Shown one piece after another: positions 1 to 12,281 of a DNA stretch of 64,000 nt (its first letter is position 1; every line of letters begins with the position of its first letter). Source of the stretch: Toxotes chatareus (taxonomy: Eukaryota; Chordata; Actinopteri; Toxotidae). A program made the position numbers and the translations under genes. The stretch lies in contig CM028889.1 in assembly GCA_016801885.1 (NCBI GenBank), positions 8,721,501-8,785,500 of the forward strand, written 5' to 3'. The notes below the pieces were generated by a model. That model did not search any database and had not been told where the DNA came from. It saw nothing but the letters and a program-made list of their open reading frames with translations.

Positions 1-3000
1 AGTAAAAAAATGAATGCACATTAGAAATGAAATGAAAAAAAAAAAAAAAAAAAAAAAAAGGTAAATAAATAAATAAATAAAGTCAAAATCACTCACAATG
101 AAATATTTCAGTCTTATGCAGATGTGGGACAATTGCTGCAGGTTACATCACTTCTACTAATGGACCCAAGAGGAGACATGTGGCGTGTGTGATGAGCATA
201 TCATTAATGGATCATATTTGCATTTCAAAATAGGAACAAGAAATTGAATGGCATCCTCTTCTTTGCAGACGTTCTCACTGAGAGCACGTTTAGTCACTTT
301 GTTAAAAAAAAAAAAAAAAAAAGATTAAAATTAATCTTTTTTTGCCTCTGCAACTTTTAGGGTTGATTTTCCCTTTGGGTGGAGGAGGCCTGAGGTTTCT
401 AGAGCAACGACTGCACTGCTTTACTTGATTTTTTTTTTTTTTTTTTTTGTTAATAATCAAGCAAAGCAGTGCCTTATTTTCAGAAAGACAACAAACAAAA
501 GGTTTGTGCAGGACTGTGAAGTCCTTCAACTTAAATGACAAAACATTTAGTAGAGGAAAGGATGCAAGAATGATTGTGGTCCTAATTAAGAGAAACCACT
601 GTTTGCTGTCAGTCCCATGTCAAGGTTTGACATTTTGTTGACCTCGACCTCCTTCCTCTGCTGACTTTATGGCTCGATAACATCACACCACTTCCCCCTT
701 TGCTATCAGTGATCTTGTTATATACTGTAATTAGGCTGCAGCTTCATTCCCTGAACTTGTCAAAATCATTGTGCTCACAACAGAGCTATGTATTTCAGCA
801 GCTGAACGCAAACATACAGCAAGAGACTAAGAACAATAAACTTTGACCTGATTATATTCTACACACACACACAAACATATGAATCCCTTCAATACCCCTG
901 GTGTATGGAGAGAACTTAATCTCAATAATGGCAACAAGTGCTTGTAAAAACTAGATTTACAAACGTGTCTGATGATTTGTGGTTAATTTTATGGTGTCCA
1001 CAAGTACACTGTCCAGTCCACAAATACCTGACAATTTGAACAAATGTAAAATAATTTTACAAATAAATACATTTCAACTTGAATATATTTAACTTCAAGT
1101 TCAAATATCTGACCAAATTCGCATTTGTTTAAGCTTCAGTTAAACAACTAAACTCCAAGAGACGTTGAGTGACATGGAAATTTTCTTGCAACCATCACCT
1201 GACTTATGCTTTTCAATTACCTTTTCACAGAGTTGCTCAGAGTATTCCTTTGACTTCATGGTGGAGGTGGAGGCCACAACATCGACTCACTAAAAGATGG
1301 ATCTTCCAGATTCAGGTGCTGCTACAATCATCTTACGCCCCATGACTACGAACAGGTGATCTCCATTTTACTAATTATATGACTTCTAAAACCAGCTGGC
1401 TACACCAGTGCTGGGGGTTAATACTAATGCAAACTAATGCAAATTTTGTTGGTTTGGTATTTTTTTAATTGGTAATTCATGTTTTTGACATTAAAGGGTC
1501 TTTTTTGTTGATCTGTGTCAAAACACCCACATTGAATACTTTGATTAAATGCTGTAAAACAATAAAACATGAACACATCTGAGCGATGAATACTTGTTAT
1601 AGGCAATGTTTCCTGTTCCTCTGTATTTGAAGTTTCACACTGAAATTCTATGTCTACATGCTCCTGTTTTATAGTTTGTCATATTTATGGATTTGTGTGA
1701 AGGACAGAGTCTCCCAGGGTGACATCCTGCATCCTGCAACTCAGTTCCCAAAGGCCTCTTCACCAGCTCTCAAATCCTAAATAACAGCCCACATTGATAG
1801 ATGCTTCTTGTAAAAGGAAAATACAGGATTTCTTTTACAACCAGGGTCTTCTTTTTTGTGGTTTGGACCATAATTCTGATTTGTTATAATTCTAAAACTG
1901 GACTTGTTTAAAACCTACCTGAATGCTTGCATAGTGCAACAAGTAAAATGTTATTCAAAGAAAATGGGGTGATGGGCAGAACTACAGAAACAAGATCCAA
2001 GAGTATTAAGTGGATGAGGTCTGGTGTGGGATGCACAGAAGTCCAGTGTCAGTACATAGGCTACTTTTTATAAAGAGGGGGTGGTCAGATTGGAATTAGT
2101 AGATAAATAAGAATCCCAATGATTATAATTATCATTTATTTCAAGAGGCACTTACTTACCTGTTCCCTGTGTGTAGCACTCCCATCCTCAAGCTAACAAA
2201 CAAACTTCCCTGTTTACAAGGAAGGTCAAAGCAGCAGGTTAAGTAATTATATGTATTATAATTATCTGCAATAACTATTCTGCTGTTAATTTTCAGTTTA
2301 ATTGATTGGGACAGGAGTAGCAATGAACGAGGAAGCTGTGACATAGGAAAGACTGATCCCTTCAAGTAGCACAAAGCCTGCAGCAATACATTACTATACA
2401 TACATACATGCATAACAATAATTCTGACAGAAAATTCTAGTTTGTTACATCATGGGCCTTATTTTGGCAATTTTGCCTGAAATTTCTATCAGTTTTAAGT
2501 CTTTTGTTCCTCATGTTTAGCATCTCCACTGTCTTTGCTGGAACATTGCTACTCTACAATTAACAGAAATGGGTCTTGCATTGTGTGGCGTGCACCCTCC
2601 TGTGCGTGCATGAGACTAACAAAACCGGGCTACATTTTGCTCCACAGCAACTAGTCTCTCTACCATCTCTACAAGGTACCTTTAACATGGTGAGTACAAT
2701 GTTATTATATCTGATAGGAAGTATGGCCAAAACTATGAAATAAAACTGATGTTATAATAAACCAAGATGCAAAGGAGTTACAAAGGCTATTTTGCTGAAG
2801 TTAAAGTCCCATTACTTTTCCCATAAAAAATGTTTAGTGACTCATAGAGCTTTTCTATGGCGTAACATTCACCTATATCATTGTTTCATTACCCAGGAGA
2901 TTCCTGTTTCTCTGTAAGCAGCATTGTGGGTATCATTCATTCTGAAATGGGAGTACATAACAGAGAAGGACACAAATCTTGTACTGATTTGTCAAAAAAC

Positions 3001-3679
3001 AACAACAAATAAAAAACAACTGTAGTTCTTTGTCTACGTAGAGGCAGAACTTGTTTCCTTATGGCTAATTTAAGTTCTGCAGTTTCTATCACAGGCAGAG
3101 TGGATGGTCATGCTGAGCCAGAAAGAAACATGCTACACAGCACAAGAGCTACAGACTGAACAACAACGCTTCAGTCTCCTTCTTATCTTATCTACAAACA
3201 TGAACACATTTTGCTCTGCAGTCATGATTTCAGTTTTCAGGACTTTAAGGTCATTTTCAGAGAAGCAGAATGAGAGAACAACATTTATTTTCATTTATTT
3301 GATATAACGTTTGAGGGACTGATCCTGTGGTTAGGAGACATTATGACCCAGGTACGCCCTAACAACTTAAGCTGATTAAAAAATATTTATCAATAAAATA
3401 AACTGCCATTGTACTGACACATTTCTTATGAATGTAGTTCTGCCCGCAGACTGTTTTAACTGTCATGGAGAAAGAAACAATATCTCCAGTATCTCCTTAT
3501 ACAAAAACAGCAGAATTGTCTTATAAGAAAACATAAATGCATTGAAAAACCACGTTATAATAATGTCAGCCCACTGGAAGGAAAGTATGATTACGATACA
3601 GAGGAACAGGACTTTACTGAAACTTGTGTTACTGTGCACCACAGAGCTACAGCTGTGTGAAGGTGAGGTGAATCTGACA

Positions 3680-3680
<1 letters not shown>

Positions 3681-3716
<36 letters not shown>
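3681..3716. repeat. CA dinucleotide microsatellite (18 units)
   Basis: Uninterrupted CA repeat of 36 bases. It creates the apparent Cys-Val and Thr-His frames on the two strands, which are not genes. Confidence 0.97.
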
Positions 3717-3721
<5 letters not shown>

Positions 3722-6700
3722 AAAATGCAGTGATGGGTGAAATGAGAGAAGGAGTTGGGAGTGTCAATGCATGGCTTAAAGACGGCGGGTAACTACAATG
3801 AATGTCCACACAGGGCAGAGACCCAAACTCCTCCGTTTGTCTTTTTTTTTGTACACTCCTCATTCCCTCTTCTACCAAGTCCTCTAGACTATATCCTCAT
3901 CTTTTTCTTTCTCTTCTGCCATCATACTCATAGAAACCCAGTGTTTTTTTAAATTCTCTGTCGCTGTTTCATTTTTAAAGTTTCTCTTTCTCTCTTTCTC
4001 TTCTGTCTCAAACCAGCTGGATAACCTCAACTATGAACAATAAGTGGTTTTTCTTTGTTCTTGGAAAAGGGAATATGGAGAAATACACTGGACTAAGCAC
4101 TTTGGGTGAAGTAATTCATTTCATTGGTGATGATATTTAATAAAACAATAAGTGGTTTCTCAGGTCAAAGGGCTGTCCTAACGCGGATTTGTCGCTGTTT
4201 ATACTAAGTCACCTGACTTCCTCCTTTGCTCTCATCATAATTACTCTGCCACTGGAGGTCACCTAACAATAAAACATAACTATGGGTGGTAATAAGCTGC
4301 TTGAACAGTCAAGCGTCTGTTTTTAGGGGAGGACAGTCTCCATTTCACAGCTGGAGAGACCAATATTTCCCTTGGGAGTTGGTTCTGACTAAAACAGAGC
4401 TAAAAGTGAGTGAATATTGGACTTACATTCACCATGTGCTCAGAAACATGACGATAAATGAATGCTGTTACACCGTATCTGTTAGAGGCGGAAATTGGCA
4501 ACTGCTTGTTAACACTTTGCCCCTTTTATGAGGTGATCAATCAATACTGTGTTTCCAGCTTGTTGGCCAAAAAAAAAAAAAACAATGAATGCGAGTTTGA
4601 GAGAATACTCCACAGAACAAAGCAAAAAACATAACAGCTTTGCTGCCAAGCACTTATTATTCTGCTAGTCAACTTTCAGTTGATGAGAAAAACATTTGTT
4701 TTCGTAGGTTTTAAACGTTGTTTTTTGTCCTTCATAGTAACCATAAGAATCACAACAATTGTTTCATCATCTTTTACAATAGTTTTGAAGTTATGGAATG
4801 TGCAGTATATACAGTTTGAAAACAAACTCTAAATTACTCTAAATGTACCAGCAAAATAAAACGTGTCATTCCCTGAGATTTTTTTTTCCCGCCACAAACA
4901 TTCCTCACTGTGTGTTTTTTTTTTTTAATAGTTTTAGAATTTTGCTATAGATTGAAATATTGAAGCACTAACTAGTAGCCACAGGCAAATAACTTATACA
5001 ATACATAAACACATCACTCCACATTACATGGGTACACAGTGTGTTCGGGCTAGTAGCTGATGCTCACAGTTTCTACCTTCCTGTTGCTTCAGAGCGTGAC
5101 AGTGAATAGTGACCTCAGCAGAATGTGGCCAATTCTTGGACCGATAACAAGTCATCTGATATAATGACAGGGCCATTTGATGAATGGGTCTGTTTTTAGG
5201 GAGGCAGACATCCACCGGGGAGTCAGCCTTGGGCAAACACAAAATCCCACAGGTCACAAAGGCAGATGGATGGACTGCAGTTCTCTGTCACTTTTATCGC
5301 TTAACTACTTGTCCCCGGATTAATAAATCTAGATTCAAGACTGGCAGCTCCAGGCGCACACCACCAGTGGCTGCCATCTTTATGTAACCTTGACTTAATC
5401 AGAACCTTTTCATGACTCCACTTTTACTCAGCACACTTTCTTAAATGACACTAAAGAAGAGAAGTAAGGCCGGTTTATCCTCCGCTACTTTGCTCTTTCC
5501 TCATGCTGGTTCTCTAAGACTCCATCGTCTCATGAAGCATAAAGGACAACAGGGTTTTGCGGCGAAAAAAAAAAATGTCTCACACATTCATACCAAATTG
5601 ATTTTATTCAGAGGTTTATGTACTCTCAGTGCAAACCACCAGCTCACTGAAAAGTAATAAATTCTGATGAGACAAGGCTGCTCGCATATGAAGCAGGGAG
5701 CTAGGCCTAAATTTAAATCAACTCCTCTCGCAGTATTCTTTTTTTTTTTTTTTTGTTAACCAACTTATTCTCTGTCTGGCTGTGGACTTGAGGAGATGAA
5801 TTTCCAGCACTCTGAGAAAATAACAGCACCGTAAAGATCCCCCCTCTCAACCTTAGCTAGTTAAATAATCAAACACATCTATCCAGCCCAGTCTCAACCA
5901 TCTGAGGGATGAAACGCTCCTGAATCTACCCTGCTGCTTCCGCTGCTGCAATAATCAAAATGAAGACAGAATTGTGTTTTCTGTAATGTTTCAGAAAAAT
6001 GCCCAAAAAAAGTGTCTACCTGTACGCTGCTCAAGGTAGGAAAAAAGAGGAAGAAGGTACTCATTGTTTGCCAGAGGCATTTTTAGTAAAGGTAATGTTG
6101 GTGATGATGATGATGCTTAAAAAGACTTATGTTTTGTTGATAAGTGACTTCTTACAGTCATGCAAATAATTACTTTTCTTTCTAGCTCACAAAGGCAGCA
6201 GTACTGTGACTCTGTTATACTGCCACAAAACCACTTAGAGAGGTCAGAGGGAATGGCTGAGCATACAATGCATGTGACCTCAACACTAGATGCTGTGCCA
6301 TCTCCAACCAACTCACTACTGCTTTCTTTTAAGCTTGAAGGGAATTAATTCCTCCTATTTACCTAAACCTAAACCTAAATCTTGACACTAGAATATTTTT
6401 AGGAATGCTCACAAGTTCTTTTTGGAGGTGCTGACAACTTATTTAGTCATTTCCAGATAAAGCTTTACTGGATTTGTCCTACATTTTGTCCCCTTATACT
6501 CTCTCTTAGTCTTCATTTTTAACACTGTAAAATATATTGTGCACTGAGATAAATGAAGCTGAAACTGGAAACTAGAACAACTGTGTATGGTCTAGACTTG
6601 GCTTTAGGATTAGCTTTAGAATTAGGTTTTGGTACAGTTTGAGTAAGGGTTAGGGTGCTTGTTGGACGGTTAACAGAATTTAAAACTTTCTCCCTGCATA

Positions 6701-7251
6701 TCCTTCAAGCTCTCTTTTCATTCTTCTCACAAATGTGTTTTCTCATGTGTACATTGTCTGAAAGTGTGCGCTGCTCACACCTCTGTACGACAGGAAGAGG
6801 TGTCGGTGTCTGTCTGCGCATAAGTTTAAAGTTGCTTTCAGACAGCGAGCGGTTTCAGCCGCCTCCATTGCTTCTATACAAACATGGTAGCTACAGCAAG
6901 TAGAGGGAGAACAGCTGCTATGCTTGACGTGCACAGTTTTTACTGTTACTTTCAAAGTTCCTGATGGTTCAACTTTTGGAATTACATCAGTGATGATCTT
7001 AAAAGCCAGCTTATGTTGGAAGAACTAGTTCATAGGACACATTTTCTAAATCAAAAGTTTTTTATAATTGGCATAAATGGCCACGCTCGCCTCAGCATGC
7101 TTGGACAGCCGCTGCATGAAGTGGTTATGGATGTCGGATTGTCAGTTTCACTTCATTTTGGAAAGAAACCGTGAGACACCATCCCGTTTTCAAAGATGTT
7201 CAACTGCCTGCTTGTGATGAACCGTACTGGCAGCTTAAACGTGTGAGTGTA

Positions 7252-7274
7252 GGAGAGAGAGAGAGAGAGAGAGA
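7252..7274. repeat. GA microsatellite
   Basis: Short GA tract of about 11 units, followed by an imperfect GA-rich tail to about 7293. Confidence 0.9.
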
Positions 7275-8635
7275 CATACAGAGAGAGCGAGAGGACTGCT
7301 GAAGATGACGAATGTGACAATGACAGAAACCTCCTGCCCTCCATGTACAAAACATGATGAATGATGTGACAGTTCTTTCCTGAGCTGAAGCCTTTTCATT
7401 GCTTAGGAAGCATAATCTAGACACAAGACAGGTCATTATGTGGACGATAAAGGCTCTGACTGATATACAGTATGCTGCAGCACAAAAGATATGAAGCACA
7501 GTGAGGTGATACAGTAAAACTGCAGGTTTTGCCTTTGGCTCCATGGAAATTGGTGTTTCTGAGCCAACACAGACAAATGTACCTATTTCATCTGGATTTG
7601 GACCAGTTTTAGTCCATGGTATCGATGCATCCCTTTTCTGTTTAAAACACCAGTCTTTCCAAACAATCAATAAAGCTGAGAAACCACAACGACTATTAAT
7701 GCACCCATCCTTCTTCTCTATCCTCCACACACAGCAGCATCATCAAACCATTCTTCCATTTAGCCGTTTATTTAACAACTTGAATCTCTTTCTGTCAATT
7801 AACAATGTGTCAGGCTTATTACTGATGTTTTTTTTTTTGTGTCAATCTCCCTACAGGGATGTCAGGAAAAAGGTTGCTCTTATTTACATCATCAGTCCAA
7901 GGGAGTGCAGTAATTACAGTGGGGAGGAAGGGTCATCAGATTTTACTGAGCCACTACTTCAGCTGAGCAGCTGCTGGAACTATTCATTAAAACTGCCCAA
8001 GAGGAAAATAAGTCCCACACAGGGATTCAACAACATATATATATATATATTTCACTTGTTGCAGGGTAAATTCCCTCTTTACCCAAAGATAAGCAACTTT
8101 TTTCGTGGTCTCTCTCTAAGTCACCCCCTTATCCAAGAACCCACTTTTTAGGATTTTCTCCAAAACCTTTTCCAAATTTAAAAACTGGAGCTGAAGAGGG
8201 AGCAGTAGTAGGCTATCCTCTCATGCAGCTTTCCCCACATCTCCACAGATAGACCACAGTCTCTCCCGCTCTCTCTATCTCTCATGAGAAAACATCAGAT
8301 GCTGGAAAAGCTAAAATAGGAACGCAACTTGTGGGATTCACTATCTCTTAAAACTTGACAGCCGTAAATCCCCGGAGGACGTGTTCTCCCTTTCAACAAC
8401 AACCCCCCACACTGGTCGGATCAGAGCCAGCCAACTGTTTAATTCACTAAATTCACAGAATAAACTGCATGAGCTGTAGTACTGCTTCCCAAAACTGGAG
8501 AAACAGGTTGCTGATCAAATCAACTTGCAGCTACAGCAGTAAATTCTCTCTTTTGTGTCCTCTTACACATTTTTACTGAAGAAAAAAAAAAAAAAAGTTA
8601 GAGCTCTTACGAAATAAATTTACATCCAACTTTAG

Positions 8636-9170
8636 GATCATGACTGAAACAATTAGTCAGTTGATCATTAATTAAACTGTTTGCAAAGCAATTTAAGTAA
8701 TTTGTCAAACACAATTAACAAAGTTGCAGCTTTTTGAATGTGAGGATTTACTGCTTTTCTCTGTTTTATATCATTGTTAACTGAATTTCTCTGGTTTTTG
8801 GATCGCTGGTCTGACAAGACAGCACATTTTAAGGTATCATCTTGGACTTTGTTCCCCCATGGATTTCTGATAAGTTAGATACCACATGATTAATACATTA
8901 ATGGGAAAATAATCTGCAAATTATTCAACAATTAAAATAATCTCTATAATCCAATAATCCTCAGTATAGAGTTATTTTGTATTTTATTATATATCTATCA
9001 ATTTCATTATGGAAATGAATTACACGTCTTTAATTATGTGTTTTGCGTCTTTCATTGATTAATGGGTAGATAAAGAATAATTATTTTCAATTTGACTTCT
9101 TTTGTCTTTGTTAATAATCTGATTTTTCATTATCTGGACAGTTAAACTTCTCAGTTACAGCCCTATGTGA
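8636..9170. repeat. Interspersed repeat, fish hAT-like type
   Basis: AT-rich block running from a segment like TGAAACAATTAGTCAGTTGA to one ending CAGTTACAGCCCT. From memory this layout (an 'attagtca' start, a 'tgtgaggattt.ctgctttt' middle, a 'cagccct' end) matches a very abundant non-autonomous DNA repeat of percomorph fishes. A second diverged copy of the middle part is at about 42236-42420. The family name is uncertain. Confidence 0.6.
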
Positions 9171-9227
9171 CATTAGCAAACCCCTGACTCCCATTGTTAG
9201 TCCATTCCCTGATATCTGAGTGATGTC

Positions 9228-9780
9228 TTAGTGCAATAATAAACTCTGGGGTCCCTTCCCATACAACACACTCATCAGCCCTCTCCCCTTCCCAGGAAGC
9301 GCACGGAGCCGCTCACCTTCCGCACCTGTCCCACCGGAGCCGAACAGCAGCGAGCCGATCAGCGCAATAATCCCAGCCAGTCTTTTACTCCCCAGAGGCA
9401 TGTTGAAGCGACGGGATACTGCAGAATATAATCCTGCCTGTCTGAGGGGAGACAGTCCGTCCTCCTCCTCTTCTCCTCTCCTCTGCTCTCCTCCAGCTCC
9501 GCTCTGGTGCGCTGCGCTGCAGTAGCCCTGCTGCCACAATGTGGAGGTGCCGGCCGGTACCCAGCGGGGAGGAGGAGGATGCTGTCACGCCGCCTGCCCT
9601 CCGTAAAGTGATGGAATGTAGAAAAGAAGCGAGCAGAAGAGGAAGGAGGGCTTTAGTTAGAGTGTCGCAGGTCCGAGTCCAGCGCACCGCCTCCCTCACA
9701 AAGATCCTGGAAGCGCTTAGAGTTCCTAGAGGGAGCCGCACGACCGGTTTCACTACAGCAGTGAGAGCATGTGGCTGAGT
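9228..9780 (-). promoter_or_regulatory. GC-rich block, candidate CpG promoter
   Basis: This block is much richer in GC and CpG than its AT-rich surroundings, with runs such as GGTGCCGGCCGGTACCC and GAGCCGATCAGCGC. In a vertebrate genome this suggests a promoter and first exon. The only sensible open frame with a splice donor is on the minus strand at 9317-9401. The other frames here (to 9753 on minus, 9539-9778 on plus) are arginine-rich frames expected from GC-rich DNA. Confidence 0.45.
9317..9401 (-). CDS. Candidate first coding exon with signal peptide, gene unknown
   Basis: Reading from ATG at 9401 gives 28 codons plus one base, then a strong donor (GAAG|GTGAGC). The peptide starts MPLGSKRLAGIIALIGSLLF and ends GSGGTGAE. 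A basic start, a hydrophobic core and small residues near GTGA resemble a secretory signal peptide, so the product would be secreted or a membrane protein. The ATG has A at -3 and lies in the GC-rich block. I could not find a second exon at lower coordinates, so the rest of the gene would lie beyond a large first intron, probably outside the window. I do not recognise the family. It could also be a chance frame in a CpG island. Confidence 0.35.
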
Positions 9781-9871
9781 GCTGTTAAACTCTTAATGCG
9801 GCTGCACACTATAGGTCTCAGTCATCTCAAAGTAACAGTTCTCACATCTGTTTGCACAGGACCAGGGATGC

Positions 9872-9935
9872 AGACTATAAACTGATGGACAGACTATAAG
9901 ACAATGGGTCCCTTGACACAGACAAGCAGAAGACC
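9872..9935. repeat. Dispersed repeat, copy 1
   Basis: The segment from 'actataaactgatggacag' to 'cacagacaagcagaag' matches 52401-52465 with only scattered differences (shared cores include ATGGACAGA and GACACAGACAAG). It is one of two copies of an unnamed dispersed repeat. Confidence 0.6.
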
Positions 9936-12187
9936 CCCTATCCCTCATATACAGAAGCAAGTTACCCACACTGAGAGAGTAGCTCATTTTTTTTGTCTTC
10001 TAGTTCATTTTATGTCTTGTGGTCATTTGCCATCTCTTTTTTCTTCACCTCCAACCCCCTGACTCCCTTGGACCCCTGGACCTGCATCTGGTAGGTTCAT
10101 GTAGTAAATCCATGCATGGATAAACTCAACACAACCAATCCAGCTTTACTAACTAATATCAGTCTGAAAACATCAAACAAAACTGTTCAATATGCAAGTC
10201 AGTGCAAGCAGACGATCAGATCATTTGTCCGTCTTTAAAGATCTGCTCCATGCATGTTTTAAGACATCTGCTTTCTCCTAACCAAAAATCTGCTGCTTTT
10301 CCATAAACTTTTCACAAAAACTGTAAATAATTTAGTAAAAAATGTATTAAGATTACACCTACTACTTCTTCCTCATTGAAAAATCCAGAATCTATAAATG
10401 TTTTTCTTTGACTACTGGACACTTCACTGAAAAGTTAATTCTCAGTGCATGTTTTCACATCATAGTTGTGCAAGTTTCATATTGAACCACAGTTTACTTC
10501 CAAACAACTAGCTGAGATGTCACAAAGCCATGTTGGTATGTGCTTATTCTCAGACTTTAAGTGAGCACAGAGACTTTCCCCCTGAAATACATACATGTGA
10601 AAACATCCCTCTGGTGTCAAACTCTGCTCGTACATGAGTCTGCACAGGGAAGGTCAAACATCCAAGTGAAGCAACAAAAGGCAATACACATTTGTGAGTG
10701 GAAGCAACTTTAAATTTATCACTGCATCACTGCTTGGGAGGCAGTTTTAATAATAATAAGGACACTATAAAGTGGTGAAAATAGTTGCTTTTCTAATTAC
10801 GATGTGGCAACATACTGGCTGGCTGGATTACACTCAGAACCCTACATTTATTAATGGCAGTTAGTTCACAAGCATGTGGTTGGGTGAACGACAGGCATAC
10901 AAAACACTTGACTATCACACCAGAGACAGGGGTTTGTCTGGCGGTTAGGTTTAGGCAACGAAAGCACTTTGGTTGCAAAAGACAACTTTCCCCCGCCTTA
11001 ACATTTCCATGTGGTATTACTATTGGTGCAAAGACCGGATCACTTCCTGTTTTAATCAGAGCCTAGCAACTACCAACAACACAGAACACGAAACAATCAA
11101 CACGAAGCATGTTCAAGAGGTCAAGAGAATTTGTCATAATTTTATATTAAGTAACACCATAGTTTGGAGAAGAAACTACAGCATTGCTAAGATAAAGTCA
11201 GAGTAAAACACCCGGTTGTTTTAATAAGTAAGCAGGTTGTGTTCCTTACTGATCTAATAGAAATGACACCAACTGAATGTCGGTCTTGAACCGTCTCATG
11301 TCCTATCACTGTCCCTCTTTGCCTTCTTTGCCTCCTCCAACAACAGGGTTCATTTCTTTTGCCTTGTGGAGTTTCCATAGTTATTCAGGTTTTTCCACCA
11401 CCTGGCAGATGCACTTGCTTTGTACCTTAAATTGAGCCTTCATTTTCCTGGGAGATTCCGTTTCCGGTAGCAGACAGGGCTGCTAAACGTATGAAACTGC
11501 TGTGAAAATAATTATGTTGTCTGTGATTATCAGATGCTCTGTATCAACATGTTTGCAACTCACAACAAAGTGGTTTTGAATGAAATAAACAGCAGTTTTG
11601 TGTAGACCCAGAGGAATAATCAAGAAATTGTGTGATGTTGAAAATACACACTCATTCATTCAGAAATGGTCTTCCTAAGCACAAACTCTGTATTTAAAAC
11701 TAGACATATTTGTCCAAATAAGAAGTGAATAGTGCAAGTACATTGCATTTCCTTCCTTAAAAGGTCATGTTCACTTTGAAGAGCAGAAAATCTTTATGGA
11801 CAATGATGCCTTCAGGTGTTCCAGGGAAGAGCTCCTTTAAATATTATTCATCCATTTTTTTCTGCCTTAATAGAAAATGCAGAGTGAAGTGAGAAGAGAA
11901 AGCTGATTGAAGGACACCAAGAGCACAGGCTGGATTTGACCCAGAGACCTCACAGCTGCAGTGCACCTCTGCCAAATAATGACACCTTTTGACAGCGGAG
12001 GAAACTGTCACCTCTGAAGAGCACACTACAGAGCCTGAATATTTAGTAAGACCTCAGTTTAATGACTAATCTAGTCTGACGCACCTCATCAGTCATTTTG
12101 ATGTTTTGGAGAGAGGTGAAATGAAAATTAGGATGTTTGGCACAAAGCACCTAACCATTTGATAATTATAGGTGTACTTTTCTACAC

Positions 12188-12223
12188 ATATTCACAATGA
12201 CAACACTTTGTCATTGTGAATAT
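12188..12223. repeat. Perfect inverted repeat, 16-bp arms, 4-nt loop
   Basis: Left arm ATATTCACAATGACAA at 12188-12203, loop CACT, right arm its exact reverse complement at 12208-12223. No gene is nearby. Confidence 0.9.
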
Positions 12224-12254
12224 TGTTGCAAAATACTGTTGCAAAATTAGATGT

Positions 12255-12281
12255 CCATCAATCAATCAATCAATCAATCAA
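12255..12281. repeat. ATCA tetranucleotide tract
   Basis: About six units of ATCA in direct repeat just downstream of the inverted repeat at 12188. Confidence 0.9.

Larger units (their letters stand above)
1..9316. other. Gene-poor noncoding stretch
   Basis: I see no supportable coding exon here. It contains a poly-A run near 38-59, A- and T-runs near 302-320 and 428-448, a CA microsatellite at 3681-3716, a GA tract at 7252-7274, a short AT tract near 8037-8050 and an interspersed repeat at 8636-9170. Open frames are short or driven by low complexity. If the candidate first exon at 9317-9401 is real, this stretch would be its first intron. Confidence 0.6.

Noticed and set aside
6360..6382. 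CCTAAA-type triplet array resembling a telomere repeat
   Set aside because: It has only about three units and an imperfect motif. It is a short simple repeat, not an interstitial telomere tract.
7200..7730. Open frame of 176 codons on minus
   Set aside because: Its C-terminal part is translation of a GA microsatellite, and the rest shows no domain or splice context.
7543..8151. Open frame of 202 codons on plus
   Set aside because: It runs through T-runs and an AT repeat, has no recognisable domain, and overlaps another long frame on the minus strand.
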